A DNA stretch of 64,000 nt from Litoreibacter janthinus (GCF_900111945.1 NZ_FOYO01000001.1:3507922-3571921), one strand, 5' to 3'. Shown: positions 25,750 to 35,718, numbered from the stretch's first letter. The notes: generated by a model from the sequence alone, not told the origin. Numbers and translations are program-made.

Positions 25750-27576
25750 ATGGACGATCAAAACAAGAACCTTATTCTTGCAACTGCGCTCAGCTTTTTG
25801 GTGATCCTGGTCTGGTTCTTCATGTTCCCTCCGGAAGAGGTCGCAGTCGACCCAAATGCGACACCGACCGCGACAACGCAATCGGACGGCTCAGCGGTGC
25901 TTCCGCCCAGCGCGGCCACGATTGCCCCTGCACCGGCGCCGGTCTCCATCGCTCAGACACGCGCGACGACATTGGCTGCGAACACGCGGTTGAAAATCGA
26001 AACGCCTCGCCTGACTGGCTCCATCTCTCTTACCGGCGGCCGCCTTGATGATCTGTCTCTATCGACTTATCGCGAAACTCTCGATGCCGATTCCGACAAT
26101 GTGACGCTTCTGTCTCCCGTCGGCACGGAACAGGCTTACTACGCTCTTTACGGATGGGCTCCGTCCGGCGCGCTCACCTACGATCAGGTGCCTGGTGCAA
26201 ACACCCAATGGACGCTGGCCGAGGGCGAGACACTAGCCCCTGGCAGCCCGGTCACCCTGACATGGGACAATGGCGCAGGGCTCATCTTCAGCCGCGTCTT
26301 CTCAGTCGACGAACATTTCATGTTCACCGTGACCCAGAAAGTCGAAAACGCGACCGGCACGGCGCAACGCATCCAGCCCTATGGCATCGTGGCACGGCAC
26401 GGCGAGCCTGACATCCAGCAGTTCTTCATCGCCCATGAGGGCGTTGTGGTCATGGCCGACGGCGTACTAAGCGAAATCGACTATGACGACATGCCAGACT
26501 TCCCCACAATTGCACGCGAAGCTGCAAATGCGGAAGTGACGACTGTAGCCGAAACCGGCTGGGTTGGGTTTGCTGACAAATACTGGATGACCACACTCAT
26601 CCCTGAAAACCAAACACCATTCACTTCGGTCGTGAAATACGTGCCCGGTGCGGACATTTATCAAACTGAAGCCCGCCTTCAGCCCGTCGATATCGCCGCA
26701 GGTGCAACCGCTGAAGTCACGACGCGTCTGTTTGCAGGTGCAAAGGAATGGGAAGAAATCAAGGCCTACGAGGCCAGCGGCGTTGACCGTTTCATTGACA
26801 GCATCGATTGGGGTTGGTTCTTCTTCCTGACCAAGCCAATCTTTGCCGTGCTGCACTGGCTCAACAACATCATCGGCAACATGGGCTGGTCGATCATCGC
26901 CCTGACATTGCTGATCAAAGCTCTGCTCTTCCCGCTTGCTTACAAATCCTATGTCTCGATGGCGAAGATGAAAGAACTCCAGCCGCAGATGGAGAAGATC
27001 AAAGAGAAGGCCGGCGACGACCGCCAGAAGCTTCAGCAAGAAATGATGGAGCTATACAAAAAGGAGAAGGTGAACCCTGCTGCAGGTTGTTTACCGATCC
27101 TACTCCAGATTCCGATCTTCTTTTCGCTCTATAAGGTGATCTTCAATACGATCGAACTGCGCCACGCACCATGGATCGGTTGGATTCGCGACCTGTCTGC
27201 GCCGGATCCATCGTCAATACTGAACCTGTTCGGTGCGCTTCCTTACGCAACGCCAGAGCCCGGATCTATCTTCTACATCCTGTCGCTAGGCGTATTGCCA
27301 ATCATCCTCGGTATTTCGATGTGGCTTCAGCAAAAACTGAATCCAGCGCCCACTGACGCAACTCAGGCGATGATTTTCGCGTGGATGCCTTGGGTGTTCA
27401 TGTTCATGCTGGGAAGCTTTGCCTCCGGCCTGGTTATCTACTGGATTGCCAACAACGTCATCACCTTCACGCAGCAATACACAATTATGCGGAGCCAAGG
27501 ATATAAGCCCGATGTGTTCGGCAATATCCTCTCTGGCTTCAAGCGAACGAAAAAGCCTGCGAGTGACAAAAAATGA
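25750..27576 (+). CDS. yidC: Membrane protein insertase YidC
   Basis: A 608-residue Gram-negative-type YidC: an N-terminal signal-anchor (NLILATALSFLVILVWFFMF), a Pro/Ala-rich linker, a large periplasmic beta domain to about residue 340, then the five-helix insertase core with the charged cytoplasmic hairpin (MKELQPQMEKIKEKAG) and GCLPILLQIPIFFSLYKV. The ATG at 25750 (MDDQNKN) is chosen over a TTG at 25708 because it matches the family start and follows AGGTGG. The next gene overlaps by four bases. Confidence 0.96.
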   Translation: MDDQNKNLILATALSFLVILVWFFMFPPEEVAVDPNATPTATTQSDGSAVLPPSAATIAPAPAPVSIAQTRATTLAANTRLKIETPRLTGSISLTGGRLDDLSLSTYRETLDADSDNVTLLSPVGTEQAYYALYGWAPSGALTYDQVPGANTQWTLAEGETLAPGSPVTLTWDNGAGLIFSRVFSVDEHFMFTVTQKVENATGTAQRIQPYGIVARHGEPDIQQFFIAHEGVVVMADGVLSEIDYDDMPDFPTIAREAANAEVTTVAETGWVGFADKYWMTTLIPENQTPFTSVVKYVPGADIYQTEARLQPVDIAAGATAEVTTRLFAGAKEWEEIKAYEASGVDRFIDSIDWGWFFFLTKPIFAVLHWLNNIIGNMGWSIIALTLLIKALLFPLAYKSYVSMAKMKELQPQMEKIKEKAGDDRQKLQQEMMELYKKEKVNPAAGCLPILLQIPIFFSLYKVIFNTIELRHAPWIGWIRDLSAPDPSSILNLFGALPYATPEPGSIFYILSLGVLPIILGISMWLQQKLNPAPTDATQAMIFAWMPWVFMFMLGSFASGLVIYWIANNVITFTQQYTIMRSQGYKPDVFGNILSGFKRTKKPASDKK

Positions 27577-28316
27577 CAGTGACCCTCGCCCATATATGGC
27601 GGCATCCCGTCAAATCACATGGGCGGGAAGCGCTGCCTGAAGTGGCCCTTGAGGCAGGTCAAACCATGCCCTGGGATCGCACTTGGGCTGTGGCCCACGA
27701 AGGCGCAAGAATAGACGGCACCGAATGGGGCCCCTGCGCGAATTTCTCTCGGGGGTCAAAAGCACCGAAACTGATGGCCATAAATTGTTCGCTGGATGAA
27801 GAAAGCGAAACTGTCACGTTCTCCCATCCAGATCTTCCAACGGTCACACTCCACCCGGAGCGGGAAGCAGCGCAGTTGATCGAATGGACTCGCGCGCTTA
27901 TGCCCGAAGATCGCGCCCAGTCGGCACGCGTCGTGCGAGTTGCGGGACGGGGCATGACAGATACTCCGTTCCCTTCGATCTCAATCGCCAATTCCGCCAG
28001 CCACCAAGCAGTTGCCTCGCAAGTTGGTCAATCTCTGTCTCAAAAGCGCTGGCGCGCGAACCTCTGGCTTGACGGGCTTGAGGCTTGGGAAGAATTTGAA
28101 TGGCTGGGGAAAACCCTACGCATCGGCGAAGTTGAGTTCTCCATCAAGGAACGCATCACCCGATGCCTTGCCACCACTGCAAACCCTGACACCGGCGAGC
28201 GTGACGCTGACACGTTGGCCGCGCTCAAATCCTGGGGCCATCAAGATTTTGGTATCTACGCGTCGGTCAAAACACCCGGTACGATACGCATCGGCGACAA
28301 AGCAGAGCTTGTATGA
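27573..28316 (+). CDS. MOSC-domain protein
   Basis: A 247-residue protein with an N-terminal beta-barrel region (YPVK-like IWRHPVKSHGREAL) and a MOSC domain in the second half (FRAN-like RWRANLWLDGLEAWEEF and CLATTANPDTGERD). The Cys near residue 196 is the usual cofactor-binding residue of the MOSC family. MOSC proteins bind molybdenum cofactor and reduce N-hydroxylated or related substrates. It overlaps yidC and engB by four bases each, so all three are co-translated. Confidence 0.88.
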   Translation: MTVTLAHIWRHPVKSHGREALPEVALEAGQTMPWDRTWAVAHEGARIDGTEWGPCANFSRGSKAPKLMAINCSLDEESETVTFSHPDLPTVTLHPEREAAQLIEWTRALMPEDRAQSARVVRVAGRGMTDTPFPSISIANSASHQAVASQVGQSLSQKRWRANLWLDGLEAWEEFEWLGKTLRIGEVEFSIKERITRCLATTANPDTGERDADTLAALKSWGHQDFGIYASVKTPGTIRIGDKAELV

Positions 28317-28966
28317 CCAATTTTACTTTCCAGATCGCAGAAGAGCCGACGCCTGAAGAGGGCGAGAATGGCCGCGTGCTATTCGCGGGCGAAACCGACT
28401 TTCTAAAAGGCGTCGTCGCAATGGATGGGATGCCGCCTGCCGACCGCTTGGAGGTCTGCTTTGCAGGGCGCTCCAACGTGGGAAAGTCCAGCCTGATCAA
28501 CGCATTGACGGGGCGAAAAGCCTTGGCCAGGACGTCAAACACGCCCGGCCGGACGCAGGAAATCAACTTTTTCACGCTCGCCGAAAGCCACTACCTTGTC
28601 GACTTGCCCGGCTACGGCTTTGCCGAAGCCCCTGTGGCCATCGTGCAAAAATGGCAACGCCTTTTGAAGGCCTACCTATCGGGTCGTCAAACTCTGCGCC
28701 GTGCCTTTGTTCTGATCGATTCACGTCACGGGGTTAAGCCCGTGGATGAAGAAATCCTATCGCTTTTGAACAAATCCGCTGTGACGTTCCAAGTGGTGCT
28801 GACCAAAACGGACAAGCTGAAAAAGGGCGAGCTAGACAAAGTCATCACCCAAGTCAGCACCGCGTTGCAAAAGCACCCCGCCGCGTTTCCCGAGATCGTT
28901 TTGACCTCGTCTGAGAAAGGCATCGGCATCCCCACGCTGCGCCATATCATTGGCACGCTGGTCTAG
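28313..28966 (+). CDS. engB: Ribosome biogenesis GTPase YsxC/EngB
   Basis: A 217-residue GTPase with G1 GRSNVGKSS near residue 50, G2 TSNTPGRTQEINFF, G3 DLPGYGFA and G4 LTKTDK in order. It is the YihA/YsxC/EngB family, needed for late 50S assembly in many bacteria. It starts within the MOSC stop codon and precedes argB by about 70 bases. Confidence 0.95.
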   Translation: MTNFTFQIAEEPTPEEGENGRVLFAGETDFLKGVVAMDGMPPADRLEVCFAGRSNVGKSSLINALTGRKALARTSNTPGRTQEINFFTLAESHYLVDLPGYGFAEAPVAIVQKWQRLLKAYLSGRQTLRRAFVLIDSRHGVKPVDEEILSLLNKSAVTFQVVLTKTDKLKKGELDKVITQVSTALQKHPAAFPEIVLTSSEKGIGIPTLRHIIGTLV

Positions 28967-29038
28967 TAGCCATGCGGTGCTTGGCAGCAGCGATGCCAGA
29001 CGATAAACCCTTTGAAACCCGCAACTGACCGGCTCATC

Positions 29039-29908
29039 ATGAAAAAGCAGACCGCTATGAACAGCAACTGGATTGAAACCGCGCAAACCTTGTCGGCCGC
29101 CCTGCCGTACCTGCAGCGGTATGACGGCGCGATTGTGGTGATCAAGCTTGGTGGTCACGCGATGGGCAGCGACGAAGCCATGGACCTGTTTGCGCGTGAC
29201 GTTGTGTTGATGCAGCAAGTTGGGGTCAATCCAGTGATCGTGCACGGCGGCGGCCCGATGATTAACGACATGCTTGCGCGACTGGGTGTTAAGTCCGATT
29301 TCGTGAACGGTAAGCGCGTCACCGATGCCGCCACCGTAGAGGTCGTTGAGATGGTGCTGTCCGGCTCGGTCAACAAGCGCATTGTTCAAGCGATCAACCG
29401 CCAAGGCGGTCGCGGTGTCGGCCTGTCGGGCAAAGACGCCGGGATGATCCGGTGCGAGGCGTCTCATCCAGAGCTCGGTTTTGTGGGTGATCCCGTCGAA
29501 GTGAAACCAGACGTTCTGCGCCAGCTCTTCGAGGCGGAGATAATCCCTGTTATCGCCCCTCTCGGCTTTGGTGACAATGGCGAGACGTTCAACATTAACG
29601 GCGACACAGCAGCGGGTGCCATTGCCGCCGCGCTGAAAGCCGACCGCCTGTTGCTGCTGACAGACGTGGCGGGCGTCAAAGATGCGTCGGGGGAGGTCGT
29701 GACGGAGCTGACTGCATCCTACATCCGTAAGCTGACAGAGGACGGGATCATTGCAGGTGGCATGATCCCTAAAACAGAGACCGCTTTGGCCGCCCTTGAT
29801 GGCGGCGTACGGGCAGCTGTCATTCTGGACGGGCGCGCGCCCAATGCGTGTCTGCTGGAACTCTTCACGCCACATGGTGCGGGCTCCATGATCCGTCAGG
29901 ACAGCTAA
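29039..29908 (+). CDS. argB: Acetylglutamate kinase
   Basis: A 289-residue kinase of the amino acid kinase family. It shows [11 protein letters not shown] near residue 35, [15 protein letters not shown], a nucleotide region [12 protein letters not shown] and [14 protein letters not shown]. It phosphorylates N-acetylglutamate in arginine synthesis in the cytoplasm. The ATG at 29039 is preferred; a TTG at 29012 and an ATG at 29057 are alternatives, and none has a strong ribosome site. It closes the yidC-MOSC-engB-argB run. Confidence 0.93.
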   Translation: MKKQTAMNSNWIETAQTLSAALPYLQRYDGAIVVIKLGGHAMGSDEAMDLFARDVVLMQQVGVNPVIVHGGGPMINDMLARLGVKSDFVNGKRVTDAATVEVVEMVLSGSVNKRIVQAINRQGGRGVGLSGKDAGMIRCEASHPELGFVGDPVEVKPDVLRQLFEAEIIPVIAPLGFGDNGETFNINGDTAAGAIAAALKADRLLLLTDVAGVKDASGEVVTELTASYIRKLTEDGIIAGGMIPKTETALAALDGGVRAAVILDGRAPNACLLELFTPHGAGSMIRQDS

Positions 29909-29986
29909 CGCCCTATCACGCAGTTGTGCCTATGCTGCGGCACCGCGCCACTTGCCAGACTGCGCCGCTCACGTAGATTGTGCGAT

Positions 29987-30781
29987 ATGGAAAATGAAGC
30001 TCTCATCCGCCTTGCGGTATTCGCCGGGCTATTTGCCCTGTTCGCAGCAATGGAAGCGTTGGCTCCACGTCGTGACCGAACCCAGACCCGCAAGTCCCGC
30101 TGGTTCACAAACTGGGCCATCATCATCATTGATACGGTGACGCTGCGAGCGCTGGCGATTTTCCTCCCGTTGCTCGCGGTCGGGGCCGCCTATGACGCGG
30201 CTGACAAAGGTTGGGGGTTCTTCAATGCGGTCGACTGGCCCTTATGGGTCGAGGTTGTTCTAGCCGTTTTGATCTTGGATTTCGCCATCTGGGCGCAACA
30301 CTTGATCACACATAAAGTACCATTGTTGTGGCGCCTACATCAGGTGCATCACGCTGATGTCGACATTGATGTTACCACGGCTATACGTTTTCACCCGGTC
30401 GAGATCGCTTTGTCGATGATGCTGAAGATCGGCATTGTCTATGTGATGGGCCCAGCAGGTCTCGCAGTGATCTTGTTCGAGATTATCCTGAACGGCACAG
30501 CGATGTTCAACCACGCCAACATCAAGCTGCCACTCTGGCTGGATGCGATTGTGCGGACGGTTCTGGTGACGCCCGACATGCACCGCGTCCACCATTCGGT
30601 CCATCGCTCCGAACATGACAGCAATTACGGGTTCTCTCTGTCGATCTGGGACCGCATATTCCGCACTTATATTGCCCAACCCGCCGAGGGCCACGACGAG
30701 ATGAAGATCGGTCTGCGTTGGCAGGATGAACGACCGTCAAAACTCGGCTGGTCTCTTGCCCTGCCCTTCAAAAACAAGTGA
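29987..30781 (+). CDS. Sterol desaturase/fatty acid hydroxylase family membrane protein
   Basis: A 264-residue membrane di-iron protein. Hydrophobic segments near residues 8-25, 38-60, 75-100 and 140-165 carry the histidine clusters HLITH, HQVHH and HRVHHSVH, which hold the di-iron centre that uses O2 to hydroxylate or desaturate lipids. The ATG at 29987 (MENEALIRL) gives the standard N-terminus; an upstream frame adds non-conserved residues. Its stop overlaps the GTG start of the ferredoxin-like gene. Exact lipid substrate is unknown. Confidence 0.9.
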   Translation: MENEALIRLAVFAGLFALFAAMEALAPRRDRTQTRKSRWFTNWAIIIIDTVTLRALAIFLPLLAVGAAYDAADKGWGFFNAVDWPLWVEVVLAVLILDFAIWAQHLITHKVPLLWRLHQVHHADVDIDVTTAIRFHPVEIALSMMLKIGIVYVMGPAGLAVILFEIILNGTAMFNHANIKLPLWLDAIVRTVLVTPDMHRVHHSVHRSEHDSNYGFSLSIWDRIFRTYIAQPAEGHDEMKIGLRWQDERPSKLGWSLALPFKNK

Positions 30782-31440
30782 CGCTCGCGGATTTAAAAGC
30801 CGCGTGTAGAACGGTGCATTTGGATATTCTAGGGGCGTTCCACCCTGCTCAGGAAGATATTGCTCCTGTTGGATGCGGCACCCTTGTGCTTCTAGGCCCG
30901 CGCGAACCTGGGTTTTGGGCTGGCTTCACTCAAAGCCCTGAATGGCTGGACAATGAGCCCGACCCAATCGATCGTTGGTCGGTCCGCGTGATCTCTGCGC
31001 TGGCCGAGCAAATTGGTGCTACGGCACTTTTCCCGTTCGGTGGTCCGCCTTATCAGCCATTTTTTCGTTGGGCGCTCGCGTCCGGCCACGCATGGCAAAG
31101 CCCTGTTTCCCTCCTAGTGCACGCGCAAGCAGGGTTAATGGCGTCTTATCGCGGCGCGCTGGCGCTACCAGAGCGATTGGAGCTACCGCCCGCACCGCCC
31201 AAACCATGCGATAGCTGCGCGGATAAGCCCTGCTTATCGGCTTGCCCCTCTGCCGCGCTGACCCGCGAAGGGTATGACGTTCCCAAATGCCACGCCTTTC
31301 TCGACACCAAAGAAGGCCGTTCGCACCTATCACAAGGATGCAACGTGCGCCGCGCTTGCCCGGTGTCACAAAGCTATGGCAGGGTGGAAGAACAGTCGGC
31401 ATATCACATGTCGATATTCCATAAGGGGGCCACTACTTGA
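30778..31440 (+). CDS. 4Fe-4S ferredoxin-like protein
   Basis: A 220-residue protein. About 140 residues of alpha/beta sequence precede a cluster-binding part, CDSCADKPCLSACP near residue 144, with further cysteines in KCHAF, GCNVRRACPV. The first half resembles a reduced version of the cobalamin-type fold before ferredoxin domains in QueG-like proteins, but the match is weak. The start is a GTG that overlaps the upstream TGA (GTGA), so translation is coupled to the hydroxylase; it may supply electrons to it (inference). A TTG-started phosphatase gene overlaps its own stop. Confidence 0.8.
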   Translation: MTLADLKAACRTVHLDILGAFHPAQEDIAPVGCGTLVLLGPREPGFWAGFTQSPEWLDNEPDPIDRWSVRVISALAEQIGATALFPFGGPPYQPFFRWALASGHAWQSPVSLLVHAQAGLMASYRGALALPERLELPPAPPKPCDSCADKPCLSACPSAALTREGYDVPKCHAFLDTKEGRSHLSQGCNVRRACPVSQSYGRVEEQSAYHMSIFHKGATT

Positions 31441-31949
31441 AACTCATCCTCACCCGCCACGCCAAATCCAGCTGGGACGATCTTTCGCTGGATGACCATG
31501 ACCGACCTTTGAACGAAAGGGGCCAGTCAGCAGCTCAGCGGATGGGCAAATGGATTGAGGGTCGCCGCCACGTGCCGTCTCAGGTGATCTCGTCTGACGC
31601 GGCGCGCGCACGCGAGACCGCCGAGGTAATGATTGCCTCAATGGGCGGCGCGCCCAGCCTGACATTGGATGAAGGTCTCTATCACGCGTCGCCAGACACC
31701 GTTCTGGCCCGCATACAGCGCGCACCCAAGGGCGACCTAATGATCGTGGGTCACAACCCAGGCATTGCCGCTCTGGCATCCCTTATCGTGGATGTACGGC
31801 CGGTCCATGACCGTTTCGGAGTCTACCCCACAACCGCCACGCTGATAGCCGAGGTCCCGGTCGATGATTGGGCAGACCTGAAATACGGAATGGCTCGGGT
31901 CATTCAGTTCATCGTCCCGCGCGAACTGAAAGAACTCAATATCGCCTAA
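31437..31949 (+). CDS. SixA-like histidine phosphatase
   Basis: A 170-residue protein of the histidine phosphatase superfamily. The phosphohistidine motif is TRHAKSSWDD at the N-terminus and the second catalytic His lies in VGHNPG near residue 105. SixA-like members remove phosphate from histidine-phosphorylated proteins such as phosphotransferase components; the target here is unknown. The start is a TTG inside the upstream stop (TTGA overlap). A strong bidirectional terminator follows 20 bases after the stop. Confidence 0.88.
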   Translation: MKLILTRHAKSSWDDLSLDDHDRPLNERGQSAAQRMGKWIEGRRHVPSQVISSDAARARETAEVMIASMGGAPSLTLDEGLYHASPDTVLARIQRAPKGDLMIVGHNPGIAALASLIVDVRPVHDRFGVYPTTATLIAEVPVDDWADLKYGMARVIQFIVPRELKELNIA

Positions 31950-31968
31950 TCCAACAGCGCTTAACGAA

Positions 31969-32003
31969 AAAAGGCCCCGAAGAAACTCGGGGCCTTTTTC
32001 TTG
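31969..32003. terminator. Bidirectional intrinsic terminator
   Basis: A ten-base-pair stem (AAGGCCCCGA with TCGGGGCCTT) with a six-base loop, flanked by A-rich sequence on the left and T-rich on the right. It serves the phosphatase operon on the plus strand and the ABC transporter operon on the minus strand. Confidence 0.92.
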
Positions 32004-32019
32004 CCTGATGTAAATAAGC

Positions 32020-32787
32020 TTAGTGGCCGAGGATCTGGCTTAGGAACAACTGGGTCCGCTCGGATTTCGGGTTGTTAAAGAACTCTTCCGGCTCATTCTG
32101 CTCCACGATCTGGCCCGCATCCATGAAGATAACGCGATTGGCGACCTGACGGGCGAAGCCCATTTCGTGGGTTACGCAAAGCATAGTCATGCCCTCCTCC
32201 GCCAACTCGATCATGGTATCGAGCACCTCTTTGATCATTTCCGGATCAAGCGCCGAGGTTGGTTCATCGAACAACATGATGCGCGGCTTCATGCAGAGCG
32301 AGCGCGCGATGGCCACACGCTGTTGCTGACCGCCAGAAAGCTGACCCGGATACTTGTCAGCCTGCTCCGGAATCTTCACCTTCTCAAGGAAGTGCATTGC
32401 CGTTTCTTCGGCTTCCTTCTTGGGCGTTTTACGCACCCAGATCGGGGCCAGCGTGCAGTTCTCCAGAATGGTCAGATGTGGGAACAAGTTGAAGTGCTGG
32501 AAACACATGCCAACTTCCGACCGGATCTTGTCGATGTTCTTCAGGTCAGAGGATAGCACGGTGCCGTCTACAACGATCTTGCCCTTCTGGTGCTCTTCCA
32601 ACGCGTTGATGCAACGGATCAGTGTGGACTTACCCGAGCCTGACGGCCCGCAGATCACGATCCGTTCCCCACGTTGCACCGTAAGATCAATGTCGCGCAG
32701 CACGTGGAACGTGCCATACCACTTGTTCATATTGGTAATCTCGATCGCGACTTCGTCCGAGACCGTCATTTGAGATGTTTGATTCAT
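32020..32787 (-). CDS. bztD: Polar amino acid ABC transporter ATPase (BztD/AapP)
   Basis: A 255-residue ABC ATPase: Walker [11 protein letters not shown]-loop [11 protein letters not shown], signature LSGGQQQR, Walker [14 protein letters not shown] and the switch His in VTHEMGFA. The sequence is that of the glutamate/glutamine/aspartate/asparagine or general L-amino acid system of alphaproteobacteria. It is the last gene of bztA-B-C-D (aapJ-Q-M-P), 13 bases after bztC, and powers import. Confidence 0.93.
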   Translation of the reverse strand: MNQTSQMTVSDEVAIEITNMNKWYGTFHVLRDIDLTVQRGERIVICGPSGSGKSTLIRCINALEEHQKGKIVVDGTVLSSDLKNIDKIRSEVGMCFQHFNLFPHLTILENCTLAPIWVRKTPKKEAEETAMHFLEKVKIPEQADKYPGQLSGGQQQRVAIARSLCMKPRIMLFDEPTSALDPEMIKEVLDTMIELAEEGMTMLCVTHEMGFARQVANRVIFMDAGQIVEQNEPEEFFNNPKSERTQLFLSQILGH

Positions 32788-32800
32788 AGTTCAGGTCTCC

Positions 32801-34357
32801 TTAGTGATGGCTGGTGTTGAGCTGACGCTCAAGCCACTGGGAATATTGCGAGATCGAGTAGCAGACGACGAAGAAGAGCAGGGCACCGAAGCCGTATACT
32901 TCCCAGTAAACGCTGGTCCACTCGGTCGAGTTTTGGATCGGGCCGCGGATCATCCCCACTAGGTCGAACATCGAAATGATTGAGACAAGCGTGGTGTCCT
33001 TGAACAGCCCCACCGCCACATTCACGATGCCTGGGATCGAAATCTTCAGCGCTTGTGGCAGAATGATCAGGCGCGTCGCTTGGCCATAGTCTAGACCAAG
33101 GCTGTCTGCTGCTTCGTATTGCCCTTTTGGCAAAGCAGCGAGACCACCCCGGATCACCTCGGCAATGTAGGCCGAAGAGAACATCGTGATCATGATAATA
33201 ACGCGCAGGATCAAGTCGAAGTTCGAACTTGGCGGCAAGAAGTAAGCCAGCATCACGTTTGCCACGAACAACAAGGTAATCAGCGGCACGCCACGGATGA
33301 ACTCGATGAACACGACGCAGACGCCTTTGATCAGCGGCATAGGGGACTGACGGCCAAGGGCCAGCAAGATGCCCAGCGGGATCGATAGCGACACGCAGAT
33401 CGTTCCCAGCAGCATGTTGAGCATGAAGCCCCCCATATCACGCGAGGCAACTGCTTGAAGTTCAATCGGAACGACGGCATTCAAAGCCATCCAGATCGGG
33501 CCCAAGAGATATGTGAATGCCAGATATCCAAACAACAGCGAGGCCACGATTGAAACCAGACCACCATCCTCGTAGCTGTTGTAGATTGCGTAGCCAACAA
33601 ACATGCCCATGGGTATGCAGAACACGCCCGCAAAGATCGCCATGAGCCAGAAAACACCATAAGCAACGGTCGCGATCAAACCTTCTGTCCCGACGGAGTT
33701 GGCGATGAACACCAGTTCTTTGGCGCCGATGAACAGCAGATAGGTCAAACCAGCCCCACAGATCACCCCGATGATAGCAGAAATGATCTGCCTGACATTC
33801 ACAGGGATCTGCGCCGAAATCAGGCGGAAAACGAACATTGTCGCAATCACCAGACCCAAGATAGTAAGCGGCATCCAGAGAGAACCGCCCCAAATCAGCC
33901 AGAAGGCCAAGAACGGGTAGATCGCCGTAAACAACAGCATCTTGCGCGGCAGATTGCTGAACAAAGCCGGTGCAACCGCAACGATCAGCAGCAAGAACGC
34001 TACCAGAATGCGCCAGTAACCGTCAGGCGGATATTTGAACCCAAAGACCAAGTGATCCCAACGATCAACCAGAACTGCGAAGCAGGCACCGGTTCCTTTG
34101 CCGGCTTCGCGCAGAATGTCGATACATTCCTTACGGCTGCCCGCTTCCCAAACGCCATTGTAGAACCAAGGGAAAACAAAGACTGCGAACCGGACCACGA
34201 CATAAAGTGCGACCAAGGTCAGGACTGTGTTGAAGATACCGGAGAACAGGTTCTCCCGAACCCATTTGATGGCACCAGCTTCGGACACAGGCGGTGGCGA
34301 AGGCGGGATTGCGGTTTCGCGAACGAAGGCGACGGTTTGAGCGTGCGTATCCGACAT
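32801..34357 (-). CDS. bztC: Amino acid ABC transporter permease (BztC/AapM)
   Basis: A 518-residue permease. The last ~230 residues are the HisMQ-type domain with its ATPase-coupling loop (EAADSLGLDYGQATRLIILPQAL). Ahead of this lie at least seven further hydrophobic segments, making it longer than the ~384-434 residues usual for AapM/BztC. Starts one base after bztB ends. It pairs with BztB to form the membrane channel. Confidence 0.92.
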   Translation of the reverse strand: MSDTHAQTVAFVRETAIPPSPPPVSEAGAIKWVRENLFSGIFNTVLTLVALYVVVRFAVFVFPWFYNGVWEAGSRKECIDILREAGKGTGACFAVLVDRWDHLVFGFKYPPDGYWRILVAFLLLIVAVAPALFSNLPRKMLLFTAIYPFLAFWLIWGGSLWMPLTILGLVIATMFVFRLISAQIPVNVRQIISAIIGVICGAGLTYLLFIGAKELVFIANSVGTEGLIATVAYGVFWLMAIFAGVFCIPMGMFVGYAIYNSYEDGGLVSIVASLLFGYLAFTYLLGPIWMALNAVVPIELQAVASRDMGGFMLNMLLGTICVSLSIPLGILLALGRQSPMPLIKGVCVVFIEFIRGVPLITLLFVANVMLAYFLPPSSNFDLILRVIIMITMFSSAYIAEVIRGGLAALPKGQYEAADSLGLDYGQATRLIILPQALKISIPGIVNVAVGLFKDTTLVSIISMFDLVGMIRGPIQNSTEWTSVYWEVYGFGALLFFVVCYSISQYSQWLERQLNTSHH

Positions 34358-34358
34358 C

Positions 34359-35576
34359 TCAGCGCTCCTTCAGCTTCATAGAGTTGTTGTAAATGTTCAT
34401 GAGGAACGAGATCGATAGCGAAATGATGAGATAGAACAGCATCAGCAAGAGAACCGCCTCAATCGCGCGCCCTGTTTGCAGCAGCGTGATGCCGCCGAGT
34501 GTACCAGTCAGGTCCATGTAGCCCACTGCAATCGCCAAGGACGAGTTCTTGGTGATGTTCAGATACTGCGAAATCAGTGGCGGGATGATGACCCGCAGCG
34601 CTTGAGGCAGAACCACAAGGTTCATGATCCGACCCGGGCGCAAACCTAGTGCTGCGGCGGCCTCAGTCTGCCCTTTAGAGATAGCCAAAATGCCGGCCCG
34701 AACGTTCTCGGCGATAAAGGCCCCGGTATAGATCGATAGCGCGAACCACAACGCTATAAGCGACCCGAGTACGGTGACACCCCCGCGGAAGTTGAAGCCC
34801 TTAAGCTCTGGGTATTCCAGCGAGATCGGGCCGCCGAGCACGAGCTGAGCCAGAATTGCAGGAACGAACAGAATTGCCAGCGACGGCCAGAAGACAGGGA
34901 TCAATCTGCCATGGTCGAAAAGCTGTTTACGCGCATAGCGACGGAACAAGAACATACCGACAATCGACGCGATGAAAACGGTGATGACCATCCAAGACCC
35001 GTCACCCAATACGGGCTTGGGCCCATATGCACCGCGGTTTGTAATGGCGATGCTGTCAAAGAACCACATGGTTGCGGTCGGGCTGTCTCCACGGAAATCA
35101 CGGGGCGCAGGCGCCGCGTTGATCATGATGGAGAAGATGATCAGGATCCAGATTAGCACTGGCACGTTGCGGAAGATTTCCACGTAAAAGGACATGATCT
35201 TGCGAACAAGCCAATTCGGCGAGAGACGCAAAACACCTGCGATCACGCCAATCACTGTGGCGGTGATACAGCCCAGAAACGCAACAATCAGCGTATTGAG
35301 CAGCCCGACCATCGCGGCGCGACCATGCGTGTCTTGGCTGTCATACGAAATCGGGCGCTGGTTGATGTCGTATCCAGCCTGCGCGCCAAGGAATTCATAA
35401 GATATGTTCAACCCGGCCTCGGCTAGGTTGCGCACGAGGTTGCCACCGATGAAAGCCATCGTGGCAATGATGGCTACGAGCGCAATAAACTGAAATGTAA
35501 GAGAGCGGTAGCGCGTATCGTTCAACAGCATCGACGGCCGGAACGACTCCTTGTGGGGGTCGGCTAATGTCGTCAT
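34359..35576 (-). CDS. bztB: Amino acid ABC transporter permease (BztB/AapQ)
   Basis: A 405-residue permease with about eight membrane helices. It has the HisMQ domain with two halves separated by a periplasmic insertion and the coupling loop EAAAALGLRPGRIMNLVVLPQALR. The normal length for AapQ/BztB is about 400. It follows bztA after a 140-base gap that carries a terminator-like hairpin, so its expression is probably lower than that of the binding protein. Confidence 0.93.
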   Translation of the reverse strand: MTTLADPHKESFRPSMLLNDTRYRSLTFQFIALVAIIATMAFIGGNLVRNLAEAGLNISYEFLGAQAGYDINQRPISYDSQDTHGRAAMVGLLNTLIVAFLGCITATVIGVIAGVLRLSPNWLVRKIMSFYVEIFRNVPVLIWILIIFSIMINAAPAPRDFRGDSPTATMWFFDSIAITNRGAYGPKPVLGDGSWMVITVFIASIVGMFLFRRYARKQLFDHGRLIPVFWPSLAILFVPAILAQLVLGGPISLEYPELKGFNFRGGVTVLGSLIALWFALSIYTGAFIAENVRAGILAISKGQTEAAAALGLRPGRIMNLVVLPQALRVIIPPLISQYLNITKNSSLAIAVGYMDLTGTLGGITLLQTGRAIEAVLLLMLFYLIISLSISFLMNIYNNSMKLKER

Positions 35577-35676
35577 CTGGGACGTTCCCTGTTTTGGCTG
35601 GCGCTTATGATTTGCACGTCATTTGCGCGTGCGGCGCTGCCAGCTCTTTTTTGGTTGGTCTGTAGTCAAAAGATAG

Positions 35677-35709
35677 GAAAAGGGCGCGGTGTTGACCGCG
35701 CCCTTTTCC
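35677..35709 (-). terminator. Intra-operon terminator between bztA and bztB
   Basis: A near-perfect stem of about 14 pairs (GGAAAAGGGCGCGGT with ACCGCGCCCTTTTCC) just after the bztA stop, followed on the minus strand by a T-rich stretch. It should let part of the transcripts end after bztA and so raise binding protein over permease. Confidence 0.82.
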
Positions 35710-35718
35710 CTAGTGTGT

